From: an uncultured Lachnospiraceae bacterium
GTDB taxonomy: Bacteria; Bacillota; Clostridia; Lachnospirales; Lachnospiraceae
Direction of reading: 5' to 3'
Assembly (NCBI GenBank): GCA_949738465.1
Contig: CATJBQ010000076.1
Span: forward strand, 1 to 45,306
DNA: 45,306 nt
The position numbers and the translations under genes were made by a program. The notes under the pieces are model-generated. The model was not told the DNA's origin and did not search any database. It was given only the letters and a program-made list of their open reading frames with translations. This document shows positions 1 to 7,939 of this stretch, in pieces. How positions within the stretch are numbered: position 1 is the stretch's first letter; the number at the start of each line of letters is the position of its first letter.

Positions 1-1101
1 CCCCGGGTGCATGGCTCCGCCATGTTTACCCGCGGGCAGACCCAGATCTGCGATGTGGTGACCTTAGCGCCCCTGTCCGAGGTGCAGCGCATCGACGGCC
101 TGGATGAGAATGAAGTCAACAAGCGGTATATGCATCACTATAATTTCCCCAGCTATTCCGTGGGAGAGACGAAGCCCAGCCGCGGACCGGGACGGCGGGA
201 GATCGGCCATGGCGCCCTGGCAGAGCGTGCATTGATCCCGGTGCTGCCCAGCGAGGAGGAGTTCCCCTACGCCATCCGTGCCGTATCGGAGACCTTCGAG
301 TCCAACGGCTCCACCTCCATGGCGTCCACCTGCGCCTCCTGTATGGCGCTGATGGCGGCCGGTGTGCCCATCAAGAAGATGGTTGCAGGTATTTCCTGCG
401 GTCTGGTAACCGGGGAGACCGATGATGATTACATTGTGCTGACAGATATCCAGGGACTGGAGGATTTCTTCGGAGACATGGACTTCAAGGTAACCGGTAC
501 CCGGGAGGGCATTACGGCCATCCAGATGGATATCAAGATCCACGGCCTGACAAGGCCCATTGTGGAGGAGGCTATTGCGAGAACCAGAGAAGCAAGGCTG
601 TACATTATGGATGAGGTGATGTCCAAGGCCATCGCTGAGCCCCGGAAGGAAGTGGGTCCCTATGCGCCCAAGATCATCCAGATCCAGATCGATCCCCAGA
701 AGATCGGGGATGTGGTGGGCCAGCGCGGCAAGACCATCAACTCCATTATCGACCAGACCGGCGTGAAGATCGATATTTCCGATGAGGGCGCCGTATCCAT
801 CTGCGGAACCGACCAGGCCATGATGAAGAAGGCGGTGGAGCTGATTGAGATCATCACCACAGACTTTGAGGCCGGACAGATCTTTACCGGCAAGGTAGTC
901 AGCATCAAGGAATTTGGCGCTTTCCTGGAGTTTGCACCGGGCAAGGAGGGAATGGTCCACATTTCCAAGATTGCCAGGGAACGCATCAACCGGGTAGAGG
1001 ATGTGCTGACCTTAGGCGATATGGTGACGGTGATCTGTCTTGGCAAGGACAAGATGGGCCGCATCAGCTTCAGCATCAAGGATGTTCCGAAGGATAAATA
1101 A
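1..1101 (+). CDS. pnp: Polyribonucleotide nucleotidyltransferase (PNPase), 3' part
   Basis: This is the C-terminal 366 residues of PNPase, which degrades RNA phosphorolytically from the 3' end and acts in the RNA degradosome. The reading frame is open from base 1, so the gene begins to the left of the window. The visible part holds the second RNase PH domain, including the SNGSTSMAS phosphate-binding loop and the GDMDFKV stretch that carries catalytic aspartates. A KH domain follows with its GxxG loop (VVGQRGKTI), then a C-terminal S1 domain beginning near GQIFTGKV and containing the KEFGAFLEF strand. The order and spacing are those of a full PNPase and no frameshift is seen. A hairpin terminator follows at 1111. 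The identification is near certain; only the missing 5' end limits it. Confidence 0.97.
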   Translation, partial: PRVHGSAMFTRGQTQICDVVTLAPLSEVQRIDGLDENEVNKRYMHHYNFPSYSVGETKPSRGPGRREIGHGALAERALIPVLPSEEEFPYAIRAVSETFESNGSTSMASTCASCMALMAAGVPIKKMVAGISCGLVTGETDDDYIVLTDIQGLEDFFGDMDFKVTGTREGITAIQMDIKIHGLTRPIVEEAIARTREARLYIMDEVMSKAIAEPRKEVGPYAPKIIQIQIDPQKIGDVVGQRGKTINSIIDQTGVKIDISDEGAVSICGTDQAMMKKAVELIEIITTDFEAGQIFTGKVVSIKEFGAFLEFAPGKEGMVHISKIARERINRVEDVLTLGDMVTVICLGKDKMGRISFSIKDVPKDK

Positions 1102-1110
1102 GAGCCAGAG

Positions 1111-1143
1111 AGGCTTCGCGCAGCAATGTGCGGAGCCTTTTTC
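1111..1143 (+). terminator. Intrinsic terminator of pnp
   Basis: A hairpin with outer arms AGGCT and AGCCT and inner, nearly complementary CGCGCA/TGTGCG arms around a short loop is followed by a run of five Ts. It lies 10 bases after the pnp stop codon. Confidence 0.75.
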
Positions 1144-1215
1144 CATCACAGCTTCAGGGAGATCCGGAAACCCTTTCGGGGCCGGCTGCATATGATATAA
1201 TAAAAAAAGGAAACA

Positions 1216-2103
1216 ATGGATAGAGTAAAACGGATTCTCAATGTTTCTTATGCATATCAGAGGGGATATTTCGGGGAAGGCGTCGGGGTTGCAGTGATGG
1301 ATACCGGAATTTTTCCTCATCCGGATTTTCAGTACCGGATTGCGGGATTTCGTGATTATGTGGGAAGACGCAGGGAAAAGTATGATGACAACGGCCATGG
1401 CACCCATGTGGCAGGCATCATTGGCGGAAGCGGTTATCTCTCCGGCGGCCGCTACGCGGGCATTGCCCCGGCCTGCCATTTTTACGGCTGTAAGGTCTTA
1501 GATCAGAAGGGGAACGGCAACACCCACAATGTGGTGGACGCCATCCACTGGCTGATGGAGCACCAGGAGGAATTTTCCCTGCGCATTATCAATATTTCCG
1601 TGGGAATGGTTTTGGGGGCCAGAAGCGAGGAGCGCAGCCAGCTTCTTAGGGCTGTGGAGGAGGCCTGGGACAACGACATTGTGGTGGTGGCTGCCGCAGG
1701 AAACAACGGACCGCGGCAGGGCAGCGTCACCATTCCCGGGATCAGCCGTAAAATTATTACGGTGGGCTGTTATGACGACAACGGCGACAGTATCCGGGGG
1801 CAGGGCTTAAAGCCAGAATATTCCGGGCGCGGGCCAACGGACTGCTGCATTACCAAGCCGGAGCTGGTGGCGCTCGGCACCAATATCGTGAGCTGCGCCG
1901 AGGGGAAAACGGGCTATGCAAAAAAAAGCGGCACCTCCATGGCAGCGCCGGTGGTCAGCGGCGCAATTGCCCTTCTTCTGTGTAAATATCCCTATTTCCG
2001 TCCACGGGACGTCAAACTCAGGCTCTACGAACGGGCGGTGGATTTAAAGCTTCCCAGTCAAAAACAAGGGTGGGGGGCTGTGGACATTGCGCGTCTGTTG
2101 TGA
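1216..2103 (+). CDS. Subtilisin-like (S8) serine protease, probably cytoplasmic
   Basis: A 295-residue peptidase of family S8. The catalytic triad is visible as Asp29 in AVMDTG, His61 in GHGTHVAG and Ser241 in GTSMAAP, and the oxyanion asparagine lies in AAAGNNG. The protein starts almost directly with the catalytic domain: there is no signal peptide, no membrane segment and no propeptide of usual length, so it resembles intracellular subtilisins more than exported ones. The ATG is preceded by AAAGGA six bases upstream. It sits between the pnp terminator and cardiolipin synthase, with only 35 bases to the latter, so the two may be cotranscribed. The substrate cannot be told from the sequence. 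A TATAAT string just before the ribosome binding site is too close to the start to be a convincing promoter. Confidence 0.9.
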   Translation: MDRVKRILNVSYAYQRGYFGEGVGVAVMDTGIFPHPDFQYRIAGFRDYVGRRREKYDDNGHGTHVAGIIGGSGYLSGGRYAGIAPACHFYGCKVLDQKGNGNTHNVVDAIHWLMEHQEEFSLRIINISVGMVLGARSEERSQLLRAVEEAWDNDIVVVAAAGNNGPRQGSVTIPGISRKIITVGCYDDNGDSIRGQGLKPEYSGRGPTDCCITKPELVALGTNIVSCAEGKTGYAKKSGTSMAAPVVSGAIALLLCKYPYFRPRDVKLRLYERAVDLKLPSQKQGWGAVDIARLL

Positions 2104-2138
2104 TATTATAAAGAGATAAATGCAAAGGAGGAAGCGTG

Positions 2139-3707
2139 ATGCAGAGCCCGAAAGAGAATGTGACGGTCAAGGTAAAAACCGTGAAAAAGGTACTGTTGGG
2201 AAGAGTGGTCGTGGTGGGCCTTGCGGTGGCCATCCAGCTTGGCTGGCTGCTGTGGATGCTTTTGCGGTTCAGTCTGGAATATTCTATTTTAAATGTGCTG
2301 TTCCAGGCGGTGGGTGCGGTGACGGCGCTGTACATCATCAACCAGTGGAGCAATCCGGCCTATAAGATTGTCTGGACCTTTGTGATTTTATTGTTTCCGG
2401 TGGTGGGGGTGACCATCTATTTTGTGTTTGGCCGTTCCAAGCTTACCAGGAAGACCCGGGAGGAATTGGAGCGGATGCACCGGGAGGTGGCGCCCCATCT
2501 GCCCAGGAACCAGGAGCTTCTGGATGAAATCTATCAAAGATCCAAGAGCGTGGGCCGGCAGTCCAAATACATTGCCGACTGGTCGGATTTCCCGGTATAT
2601 ACCAATACGGCCGTGCGGTATTATTCCTGTGGGGAGAAGATGTTTCCCGATATGCTTGAGGATCTGCGGCGGGCAGAGCATTTTATTTTCCTGGAATATT
2701 TTATCATCAACAACGGCGTCATGTTTGAGACGATCCTGGAGATCCTGAAGCAGAAGGTGGCCCAGGGGGTGGATGTACGGCTGATCTACGATGATTTTGG
2801 CTGTGTGACCACCCTGCCCCACAAGTTTTACCTGAAGATGCGCCAGATGGGCATCCAGTGCGAGGTGTTCAATCCCCTGCGTCCCGCCATGTCCATCATA
2901 ATGAATAACCGGGACCACCGCAAGATTTTCGTGGTGGACGGCCAGGTGGGGTATACCGGGGGCTTAAACCTGGCGGATGAATACATTAACCAGGAGGAGC
3001 GCTTCGGCTACTGGAAGGATACCGGCCTGCGGCTGGAGGGCGAGGCGGTCTGGAGCTTTACCCTGATGTTTCTGGAAATGTGGAATTATATCCGCCATAC
3101 CACGGAAGACTATGACCAATATCGTCCGTCGGTGTACCAGAAAGCGCCTTTTGCGGCAGACGGATATATCCAGCCCTACGGAGATTCCCCCCTGGACAAT
3201 GAGAAGGTGGGGGAGAATGTCTATATGAATATCATTGGACATGCCAGGGATTACGTTTACATTTTTACACCCTACCTGATTCTGGACAATGAGATGCTGA
3301 CTTACCTGCGCAACGCGGCCAAGCGAGGAGTGGATGTGCGGATTGTCACGCCGGATATTCCGGATAAAAGGATTGTATTCTGGATGAGCCAGTCCTACTA
3401 CCAGCGTCTCCTAGAGTGCGGGATCCGCATCTACCAGTATACGCCGGGCTTTATCCATGCCAAATCCTTTGTCTGCGATGACCGGATTGCCACGGTGGGC
3501 AGCATCAACATGGATTACCGCAGCCTCTACCTTCATTTTGAATGCGGCGTCTGGATCTATGATTCCAGCGTGGTGGATCAGGTGAAGCAGGATTCGTTGT
3601 CCACCTTTGCCATATCCAGGGAGATTACCATTGACATGTGCAGGGAGACTTCCTGGTTCAAGCGTGTGGTGTTGAGCGTCCTGCGGCTGATAGCGCCGCT
3701 GGTGTAG
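2139..3707 (+). CDS. cls: Cardiolipin synthase
   Basis: A 522-residue phospholipase D superfamily enzyme that joins two phosphatidylglycerol molecules into cardiolipin at the membrane. Two N-terminal hydrophobic segments (about residues 20-75) are followed by a linker and two HKD motifs: His260/Lys262/Asp267 in HRKIFVVDG and His440/Lys442/Asp447 in HAKSFVCDD. This is the standard bacterial Cls layout and length. A GTG three bases upstream (2136) is also in frame, but the ATG at 2139 has the better distance (7 bases) from AAAGGAGG. Its last 19 bases form the first copy of a tandem repeat that continues past the stop codon. The function is well supported by both active-site motifs. Confidence 0.95.
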   Translation: MQSPKENVTVKVKTVKKVLLGRVVVVGLAVAIQLGWLLWMLLRFSLEYSILNVLFQAVGAVTALYIINQWSNPAYKIVWTFVILLFPVVGVTIYFVFGRSKLTRKTREELERMHREVAPHLPRNQELLDEIYQRSKSVGRQSKYIADWSDFPVYTNTAVRYYSCGEKMFPDMLEDLRRAEHFIFLEYFIINNGVMFETILEILKQKVAQGVDVRLIYDDFGCVTTLPHKFYLKMRQMGIQCEVFNPLRPAMSIIMNNRDHRKIFVVDGQVGYTGGLNLADEYINQEERFGYWKDTGLRLEGEAVWSFTLMFLEMWNYIRHTTEDYDQYRPSVYQKAPFAADGYIQPYGDSPLDNEKVGENVYMNIIGHARDYVYIFTPYLILDNEMLTYLRNAAKRGVDVRIVTPDIPDKRIVFWMSQSYYQRLLECGIRIYQYTPGFIHAKSFVCDDRIATVGSINMDYRSLYLHFECGVWIYDSSVVDQVKQDSLSTFAISREITIDMCRETSWFKRVVLSVLRLIAPLV

Positions 3708-3825
3708 ACTCGGGCGTCCGATTACGCCGCCGCTGTAGATTTGGGCGTCCGATTACGCCGCCGCTGCAGATCTGGGCGGCTGATTGCACCGGCGCCCTGG
3801 CGGCTTATTTGCGCCGCTGCAGACG
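3689..3825 (+). repeat. Imperfect 31-bp tandem repeats at the cls 3' end
   Basis: Three consecutive 31-base units start at 3689, 3720 and 3751, each beginning GAT(T/A) and carrying a GCCGC(C/T)G core and a GGGCG box. The second and third units match at 27 of 31 positions; the first, which contains the cls stop codon, matches the second at 25 of 31. A decayed fourth copy (from 3782) ends in a repeated GCGCCGCTGCAGA segment. Three copies is too few, and they lack spacers, so this is not a CRISPR array. It looks like local duplication of the gene end. Confidence 0.75.
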
Positions 3826-3859
3826 AAAGGCCTGGCCGGCCTATACCAGCCAGGCTTTT
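3826..3859. terminator. Bidirectional terminator between cls and the carboxypeptidase
   Basis: Arms AAAGGCCTGGC and GCCAGGCTTTT pair with a single bulged G. Each strand ends in a short T run, so it can serve both converging genes. The stop codon of the minus-strand gene (3841-3843) lies inside the loop region. Confidence 0.7.
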
Positions 3860-5112
3860 AACGCCTCCAGAAAATAGTCCTGGAAGCCGGCTTTTTCTAC
3901 GGAATGCAGGTAGCGGATATCCAGACTTCCGATTTCGGTATTGTTGATTTTGTATACAACGCGTCCGGCGGGATCCCCCTCCTTGACGGGGGCGGCGACG
4001 GTTTCCGGAAGTTCAAGCTCTTTGGTGATGGAGGAAAGGTCCTGACCCTTGGTATCTAAGTAGCGAAAAGGCCCTGCATAGCCGATGGCCACCTGTTTTT
4101 CGCGTCCGGCCTCCACCGGCAGGGAGGGCAGGGCATCCTGGTTTGCGTCTTCGTAGAACTGGCATTTTCCGAAGCCGTAGTTTAAAAGGGTGGTGGCGTC
4201 CGCGAAGCGGATCTTATAGTCCGGCGCCGCCATGACCACGGCAATCAGCTCCAGGTCGTCCTTTTTGGCGGTGGCGGAGACACAGTATTTTGCCAGATCG
4301 GTGGATCCGGTTTTTAGTCCGGTGGCATACTGGTACTGGCGGATCAGCTTGTTGGTGTTCGTCAGACCGAACTCCTCCGAGCCCCGGCGGGTCACATGGG
4401 TGATGGTATCCATCCAGATGGTGCAGTAGTCGTGGATCTGGGGATATTTTGTAATCAGCTCCCGGGACATGAGGGCAATGTCGTAGGCCGTGGTTTCGTG
4501 GCCGTCCACGTCCAGCCCGCAGCAGTTCACAAAATGCGTATTTTCCATGCCGAGCCCCTTAGCCCGCTGGTTCATCTGGTTGACGAATTCCTCCTCCGAG
4601 CCGCAGATGGCCTCCGCCATGGCGGTGCAGGCGTCGTTGGCGCTGGCGATGGAGATGCATTTGATCATGGTGTCCACGGTCTGGGTCTCTCCCGGCTCCA
4701 GATAGACCTGGGAGCCGCCCATGCTGGCGGCGTGCTCCGAGACGGTGACAACATCCTCCAATGAGATCTTATTGGCCGCCAGGGCGTCGAAGATCAGGAT
4801 CAGTGTCATGATCTTGGTGATACTGGCGGGCCGCCGGCGTGTATGGGCGGCTTTTTTGTAGATTACGGTGCCGGTGGATGCTTCCATCAACAGGACGGAA
4901 GGGGCGGAGAGGGACAGGCTGTCCCCGGCGGAAGTGCCGGATGCGGCGTCGTCGGCTTCGGAAGGAGCGGGTGCGCCATCCTCGGAAGCGCCGGGACCGG
5001 TGGTGTCCTCCTCTGAGAAAACCGGTGATGCCGGTGCGGTGTGAAGCTGCGGGAGGGTCAGGGACGTGGCCATCACGCAGACGGAAAGCATAAGGGTGAA
5101 AAAACGATGCAT
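3841..5112 (-). CDS. D-alanyl-D-alanine carboxypeptidase (PBP5/DacF type)
   Basis: A 423-residue serine carboxypeptidase of family S11 that trims the terminal D-alanine from peptidoglycan stem peptides outside the membrane. The three active-site motifs are Ser97-x-x-Lys100 (SITK), Ser157-x-Asn159 (SAN) and Lys267-Thr-Gly (KTG). A signal peptide (MHRFFTLMLSVCVMA...) and a low-complexity Ala/Ser/Glu/Asp linker of about 40 residues precede the catalytic domain; a C-terminal PBP5-like beta domain and a short amphipathic tail ending AWLV follow. The reading frame is open further upstream, but the ATG at 5112 is preceded by AAGGAGG and starts exactly at the signal peptide. It is transcribed toward cls and diverges from the phosphoesterase gene. 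Whether it is a vegetative or a sporulation enzyme cannot be said. Confidence 0.93.
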   Translation of the reverse strand: MHRFFTLMLSVCVMATSLTLPQLHTAPASPVFSEEDTTGPGASEDGAPAPSEADDAASGTSAGDSLSLSAPSVLLMEASTGTVIYKKAAHTRRRPASITKIMTLILIFDALAANKISLEDVVTVSEHAASMGGSQVYLEPGETQTVDTMIKCISIASANDACTAMAEAICGSEEEFVNQMNQRAKGLGMENTHFVNCCGLDVDGHETTAYDIALMSRELITKYPQIHDYCTIWMDTITHVTRRGSEEFGLTNTNKLIRQYQYATGLKTGSTDLAKYCVSATAKKDDLELIAVVMAAPDYKIRFADATTLLNYGFGKCQFYEDANQDALPSLPVEAGREKQVAIGYAGPFRYLDTKGQDLSSITKELELPETVAAPVKEGDPAGRVVYKINNTEIGSLDIRYLHSVEKAGFQDYFLEALKAWLV

Positions 5113-5198
5113 GGGTAACCTCCTTGGGGTTTCTTTATATTCTAAGCGGGAAGCTGGAGAAATATGATAGAATAGTAGCAGGAAGTGAGGGATAGCGG

Positions 5199-6101
5199 AT
5201 GAATGGATGGATACGGGCAGGCATTTTCGGAGTGGGGGCGGCACTTTCCTATTGTGTGTGGCAGAACTGGGAGCTTAAGAGGTTTGGAGTGACTAACTAC
5301 GAAGCTGTTACCGGGAAGGTAAAGGAGGAGCACCGGATTGTGGTGCTGGCGGATCTTCATGGCTTTTCTTATGGGAAGGGAAATTGCCGGCTCCTTGCGG
5401 CGGTGAGGAGGCAGCGGCCGGAATTGATCCTGATTGCAGGGGATCTGATTGTTTCCAAATCCCCCCAGACCTATGGCAGGGCATTGGAAACGCTGAAGGC
5501 GCTTAAGAAGATTGCGCCGGTTTATTATGGCCTTGGAAATCATGAGAGCCGGGCGGCCAGCCGGCCGGCCGTGTCGGGATTTTTTGAAGAATACCGGCAG
5601 GCAGCGGAGAAGCTGGGGGTTGTTATTTTGCAGAATCAGTCGGCAGACGTAAGACTGGGGCAGGACGTGGTATCGCTTTCGGGCCTGGAGCTTCCTCTTT
5701 CCTACTATGAGAGAGGGCGTATGAAATCCCTGGAGCCCGGGGTTCTTGCGGACTGTCTGGGAAAGCCCTCCCGGGGCCTTACGCTGCTTCTGGCCCATAA
5801 TCCGGCCTACAGCGGGGAATATGCAGCCTGGGGGGCGGATATCACCTTTTGCGGCCACAATCACGGCGGGCTGGTGCGGATCCCCGGGATCGGCGGGCTG
5901 ATCTCCCCCCAGCTTCGGCCGTTTCCCAGGTATGGGGAGGGAATGCATGAGATCCGTGGAAAACGGGTGATTATCAGCCGGGGGCTTGGGACCCACACCT
6001 TCCATGTGCGTATTTTTAACCGGGCGGAGCTGGTCTGCCTGACCCTGGCGCATGGAAGGCGTCTGGAAGCAGACAAAAAATACTTGAAAATCAACGGATA
6101 A
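5199..6101 (+). CDS. Membrane-anchored metallophosphoesterase (YaeI-like)
   Basis: A 300-residue calcineurin-like phosphoesterase. One N-terminal hydrophobic segment (about residues 4-20) anchors it, with the catalytic domain following. The metal-binding motifs appear in order: DLHG (replacing the usual DxH box), AGD, GNHE, the LAHNP histidine and GHNHGG. Proteins of this type hydrolyse phosphodiesters such as lipid-linked substrates (YaeI acts on UDP-diacylglucosamine-like or other small esters), but the substrate here is unknown. A weak GTGAGG lies before the ATG. It diverges from the carboxypeptidase gene across 86 bases and ends 85 bases before scpA, which has its own promoter candidate. 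The family call is strong, the specific reaction is not. Confidence 0.88.
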   Translation: MNGWIRAGIFGVGAALSYCVWQNWELKRFGVTNYEAVTGKVKEEHRIVVLADLHGFSYGKGNCRLLAAVRRQRPELILIAGDLIVSKSPQTYGRALETLKALKKIAPVYYGLGNHESRAASRPAVSGFFEEYRQAAEKLGVVILQNQSADVRLGQDVVSLSGLELPLSYYERGRMKSLEPGVLADCLGKPSRGLTLLLAHNPAYSGEYAAWGADITFCGHNHGGLVRIPGIGGLISPQLRPFPRYGEGMHEIRGKRVIISRGLGTHTFHVRIFNRAELVCLTLAHGRRLEADKKYLKING

Positions 6102-6112
6102 ACAGGTACAAT
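6084..6112 (+). promoter_or_regulatory. Sigma-A type promoter for scpAB
   Basis: TTGAAA (6084-6089) and TACAAT (6107-6112) are separated by exactly 17 bases. The -35 box overlaps the end of the phosphoesterase gene; the expected leader is about 70 bases. Confidence 0.6.
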
Positions 6113-6186
6113 AGAAAAGATTGTGAGTGAACCGGTATCGAAGTGCCGGCCGGCCGATGAGAAGATAAAAGGAATGAAACAGATCA

Positions 6187-6942
6187 ATGGAACTGACAGA
6201 GCTGAATGTGAAGCTGCAGGTGTTTGAGGGCCCCTTAGACCTGCTGCTGCATCTTTTGGAAAAAAATAAAGTGAATATCTACGATATCCCCATTGTGGAG
6301 ATCACCAACCAGTATATGGCGTACATCGGGGAGATGCGGCGGCAGGACCTGAATATCATGAGCGAGTTTCTGGTGATGGCGGCCACCTTATTGGACATCA
6401 AGTCCCGGATGCTTCTTCCGGCGGACGAGACGGAGGAGGAAGAGGAGGATCCCCGGGCAGAGCTGGTGCAGAAGCTTCTGGAGTACAAGATGTACAAATG
6501 TATCTCCTGCGAGTTGCGGGACCGGCAGGTGGACGCCCAGCGGGTGATGTACAAGCTTCCTACGGTTCCCCGGGAGGTTTTGGAATACCAGGAGCCGGTG
6601 GACATTGCCCAGCTTGTGGACGGGCTTACATTGGCGCGCCTGAACCGGATTTTCAAATCCATCATGAAGAAGCAGGTGGACCGGATCGATCCCATCCGCT
6701 CCAAATTCGGGCGGATCGAGAAGGAGGAGGTCTCCCTGGAGGAGAAGATGGATTACGTGGAGAATTACGCAAGGCTCCATCCGCATTTCAGCTTCCGGGC
6801 TCTTCTGGAGGCCCAGAGCACTAAGATGGAGGTGATCGTTATATTTTTGTCAATCTTAGAGCTGATGAAGATGGGAAAGATCACCATTTCCCAGGAATAC
6901 ATATTTGACGATATTAAGATAGAGTCGCGGATTGCGGCGTAG
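6187..6942 (+). CDS. scpA: Segregation and condensation protein A
   Basis: This 251-residue kleisin bridges the two heads of the SMC dimer and works with ScpB in chromosome compaction and segregation. The N-terminal signature (LQVFEGPLDLLLHLLEKNK, IYDIPIVEITNQY) is diagnostic and contacts the SMC neck and ScpB. An acidic stretch (ETEEEEEDPRAE, about residue 80) marks the start of the flexible middle, and the C-terminal winged-helix part ends VIFLSILELMKMGKITI. Length is typical. scpB follows after 55-61 bases in the usual order, so both belong to one transcript. The start codon has no strong Shine-Dalgarno site, but the beginning of the protein aligns with the known start of the family. Confidence 0.96.
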   Translation: MELTELNVKLQVFEGPLDLLLHLLEKNKVNIYDIPIVEITNQYMAYIGEMRRQDLNIMSEFLVMAATLLDIKSRMLLPADETEEEEEDPRAELVQKLLEYKMYKCISCELRDRQVDAQRVMYKLPTVPREVLEYQEPVDIAQLVDGLTLARLNRIFKSIMKKQVDRIDPIRSKFGRIEKEEVSLEEKMDYVENYARLHPHFSFRALLEAQSTKMEVIVIFLSILELMKMGKITISQEYIFDDIKIESRIAA

Positions 6943-7003
6943 ACAGGCCATGGGAAAAGCAGGCCGGGGCCTGTGACAAGGAAGATACGATAGGGAGATG
7001 GAA

Positions 7004-7582
7004 ATGGAAATGTTGGAAATGCAGAGACTGGAGGCAGCTCTGGAGGCGATTTTGTTTACCATGGGAGAGTCTGTGGAGGCTTCCCGCCTGGCGGCCGCCT
7101 TGGAAGTGACGGTGGAGGATATCCGCCGCCTGGTACGGGATATGCAGAAGCGGTATGAGGAAGGGATGCGGGGGATCCAGATCACGGAGCTGGAGGATTC
7201 CTACCAGCTATGTACCCGGCCGGAGTATTACGAATATCTGATCCGCATTGCCAAACAGCCCAAGCGCCATGTGCTGACGGACGTGCTGCTGGAGACGCTG
7301 TCGATCATTGCCTACAAGCAGCCCATTACCAAGGTGGAGATTGAGAAGATCCGGGGCGTTTCCTGCGACCATGCGGTGAACAAGCTGGTGGAATACAACT
7401 TAGTCTGCGAGCTGGGACGGCTGGATGCGCCGGGAAGGCCGCTGCTGTTCGGGACCACCGAAGAATTCCTAAGAAGCTTCGGCGTCCAGTCGGTGGACGA
7501 GCTGCCGGTGCTGAACCAGGACCAGTTGGAGGAGTTCAAGCAGCAGGCCGAGGAGGAGATGCAGATGAAGCTGGATATCTGA
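7004..7582 (+). CDS. scpB: Segregation and condensation protein B
   Basis: A protein of about 192 residues made of two winged-helix domains; it dimerises and binds ScpA in the SMC complex. The recognisable parts are LEAILFTMGE, ITELEDSYQLCTRPEY and the family core ALSIIAYKQPITKVEIE-like stretch near residue 105, followed by GRPLLFGTTEEFLRSFG. Three in-frame ATGs lie close together (6998, 7004, 7010). The GGAG at 6994-6997 abuts the first and is six bases from the second, so 7004 is preferred; 6998 could use a weaker AAGGAAG. The short scpA-scpB spacer contains a 7-base inverted repeat (6943-6949 with 6968-6974). No terminator follows before the hydrogenase region. Confidence 0.95.
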   Translation: MEMLEMQRLEAALEAILFTMGESVEASRLAAALEVTVEDIRRLVRDMQKRYEEGMRGIQITELEDSYQLCTRPEYYEYLIRIAKQPKRHVLTDVLLETLSIIAYKQPITKVEIEKIRGVSCDHAVNKLVEYNLVCELGRLDAPGRPLLFGTTEEFLRSFGVQSVDELPVLNQDQLEEFKQQAEEEMQMKLDI

Positions 7583-7594
7583 TCGGCCCATACA

Positions 7595-7612
7595 TTGACA
7601 AAAAATTAACAA
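7595..7612. promoter_or_regulatory. Rex-like operator 1 of the hydrogenase region
   Basis: The site TTGACAAAAAATTAACAA matches the clostridial Rex consensus TTGTTAA-N4-TTAACAA at 12 of 14 defined positions, with the right half perfect. The rex gene itself is in this window, and hydrogenases are typical Rex targets. The first six bases also read as a consensus -35 box, which would suit repression by occlusion. Confidence 0.6.
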
Positions 7613-7740
7613 TAGAAAACGATGATTATCCGAGAGATTATGGCATATTTTATAAGATAAGCCGGATCTCTCTTTTTCGTGATGTCAAAAGAGAGAAAAA
7701 AATGTAGAAACAGGAGAGAGTATTGGAGAAAGTGCATAGT

Positions 7741-7758
7741 GTGACAAATATATAACAA
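7741..7758. promoter_or_regulatory. Rex-like operator 2 (weaker)
   Basis: The site GTGACAAATATATAACAA matches the same consensus at 10 of 14 positions, with six of seven right-half bases correct. It lies 146 bases downstream of operator 1 and 15 bases before a possible -35 box. Confidence 0.4.
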
Positions 7759-7875
7759 ACTTTTTTGGGGGATTGCATAAAATTTTTGGTATTGTATGAA
7801 AAAAAATACACAATTCGTGGAAGAAACCGGAAAAAGCAGTTACCGAAAGGAAACCCAGTGACAGTCAGGTTGGTA

Positions 7876-7904
7876 TTGTTTCACCTGCTAAAATCCGGTA
7901 GAAT
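7876..7904 (+). promoter_or_regulatory. Promoter candidate for the hydrogenase operon
   Basis: TTGTTT (7876-7881) and TAGAAT (7899-7904) are 17 bases apart, placing transcription start near 7911 and leaving a leader of about 30 bases. An alternative is TTGCAT-N16-TATGAA at 7773-7800. Neither is a perfect match and both may be used. Confidence 0.45.
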
Positions 7905-7939
7905 GGGCACATGAGCGCTCGAACGAGGAGGATGAGTAA

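Larger units (their letters stand above)
7583..7939. other. Long AT-rich intergenic region before the hydrogenase operon
   Basis: This 357-base gap is markedly AT-richer than its surroundings and carries no plausible gene. It holds two Rex-like operators (7595-7612 and 7741-7758), a 9-base inverted repeat (7668-7676 with 7687-7695), and two promoter candidates (7773-7800 and 7876-7904). The Shine-Dalgarno GAGGAGGA of the next gene starts at 7925. No tRNA or known riboswitch fold was recognised. Confidence 0.7.

Noticed and set aside
64-960. A 298-codon open frame on the minus strand opposite pnp
   Set aside because: It mirrors the third codon positions of pnp, has no ribosome site and reads as low-complexity Leu/Gly/His; the same holds for the other long antisense frames.
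1196-1201. TATAAT just upstream of the S8 protease
   Set aside because: It lies 15 bases before the ATG, so transcription would begin inside the ribosome binding site, and no -35 box is seen.
3689-3825. Possible CRISPR array
   Set aside because: Units are contiguous without unique spacers, only about three copies exist, and no cas gene is present.
3841-5244. Longer carboxypeptidase starting at 5244
   Set aside because: The added residues precede the signal peptide and have no ribosome site; AAGGAGG points to 5112.
7583-7939. tRNA, riboswitch or small-protein gene in the long gap
   Set aside because: No cloverleaf, no recognised riboswitch core and no frame with a ribosome site was seen.
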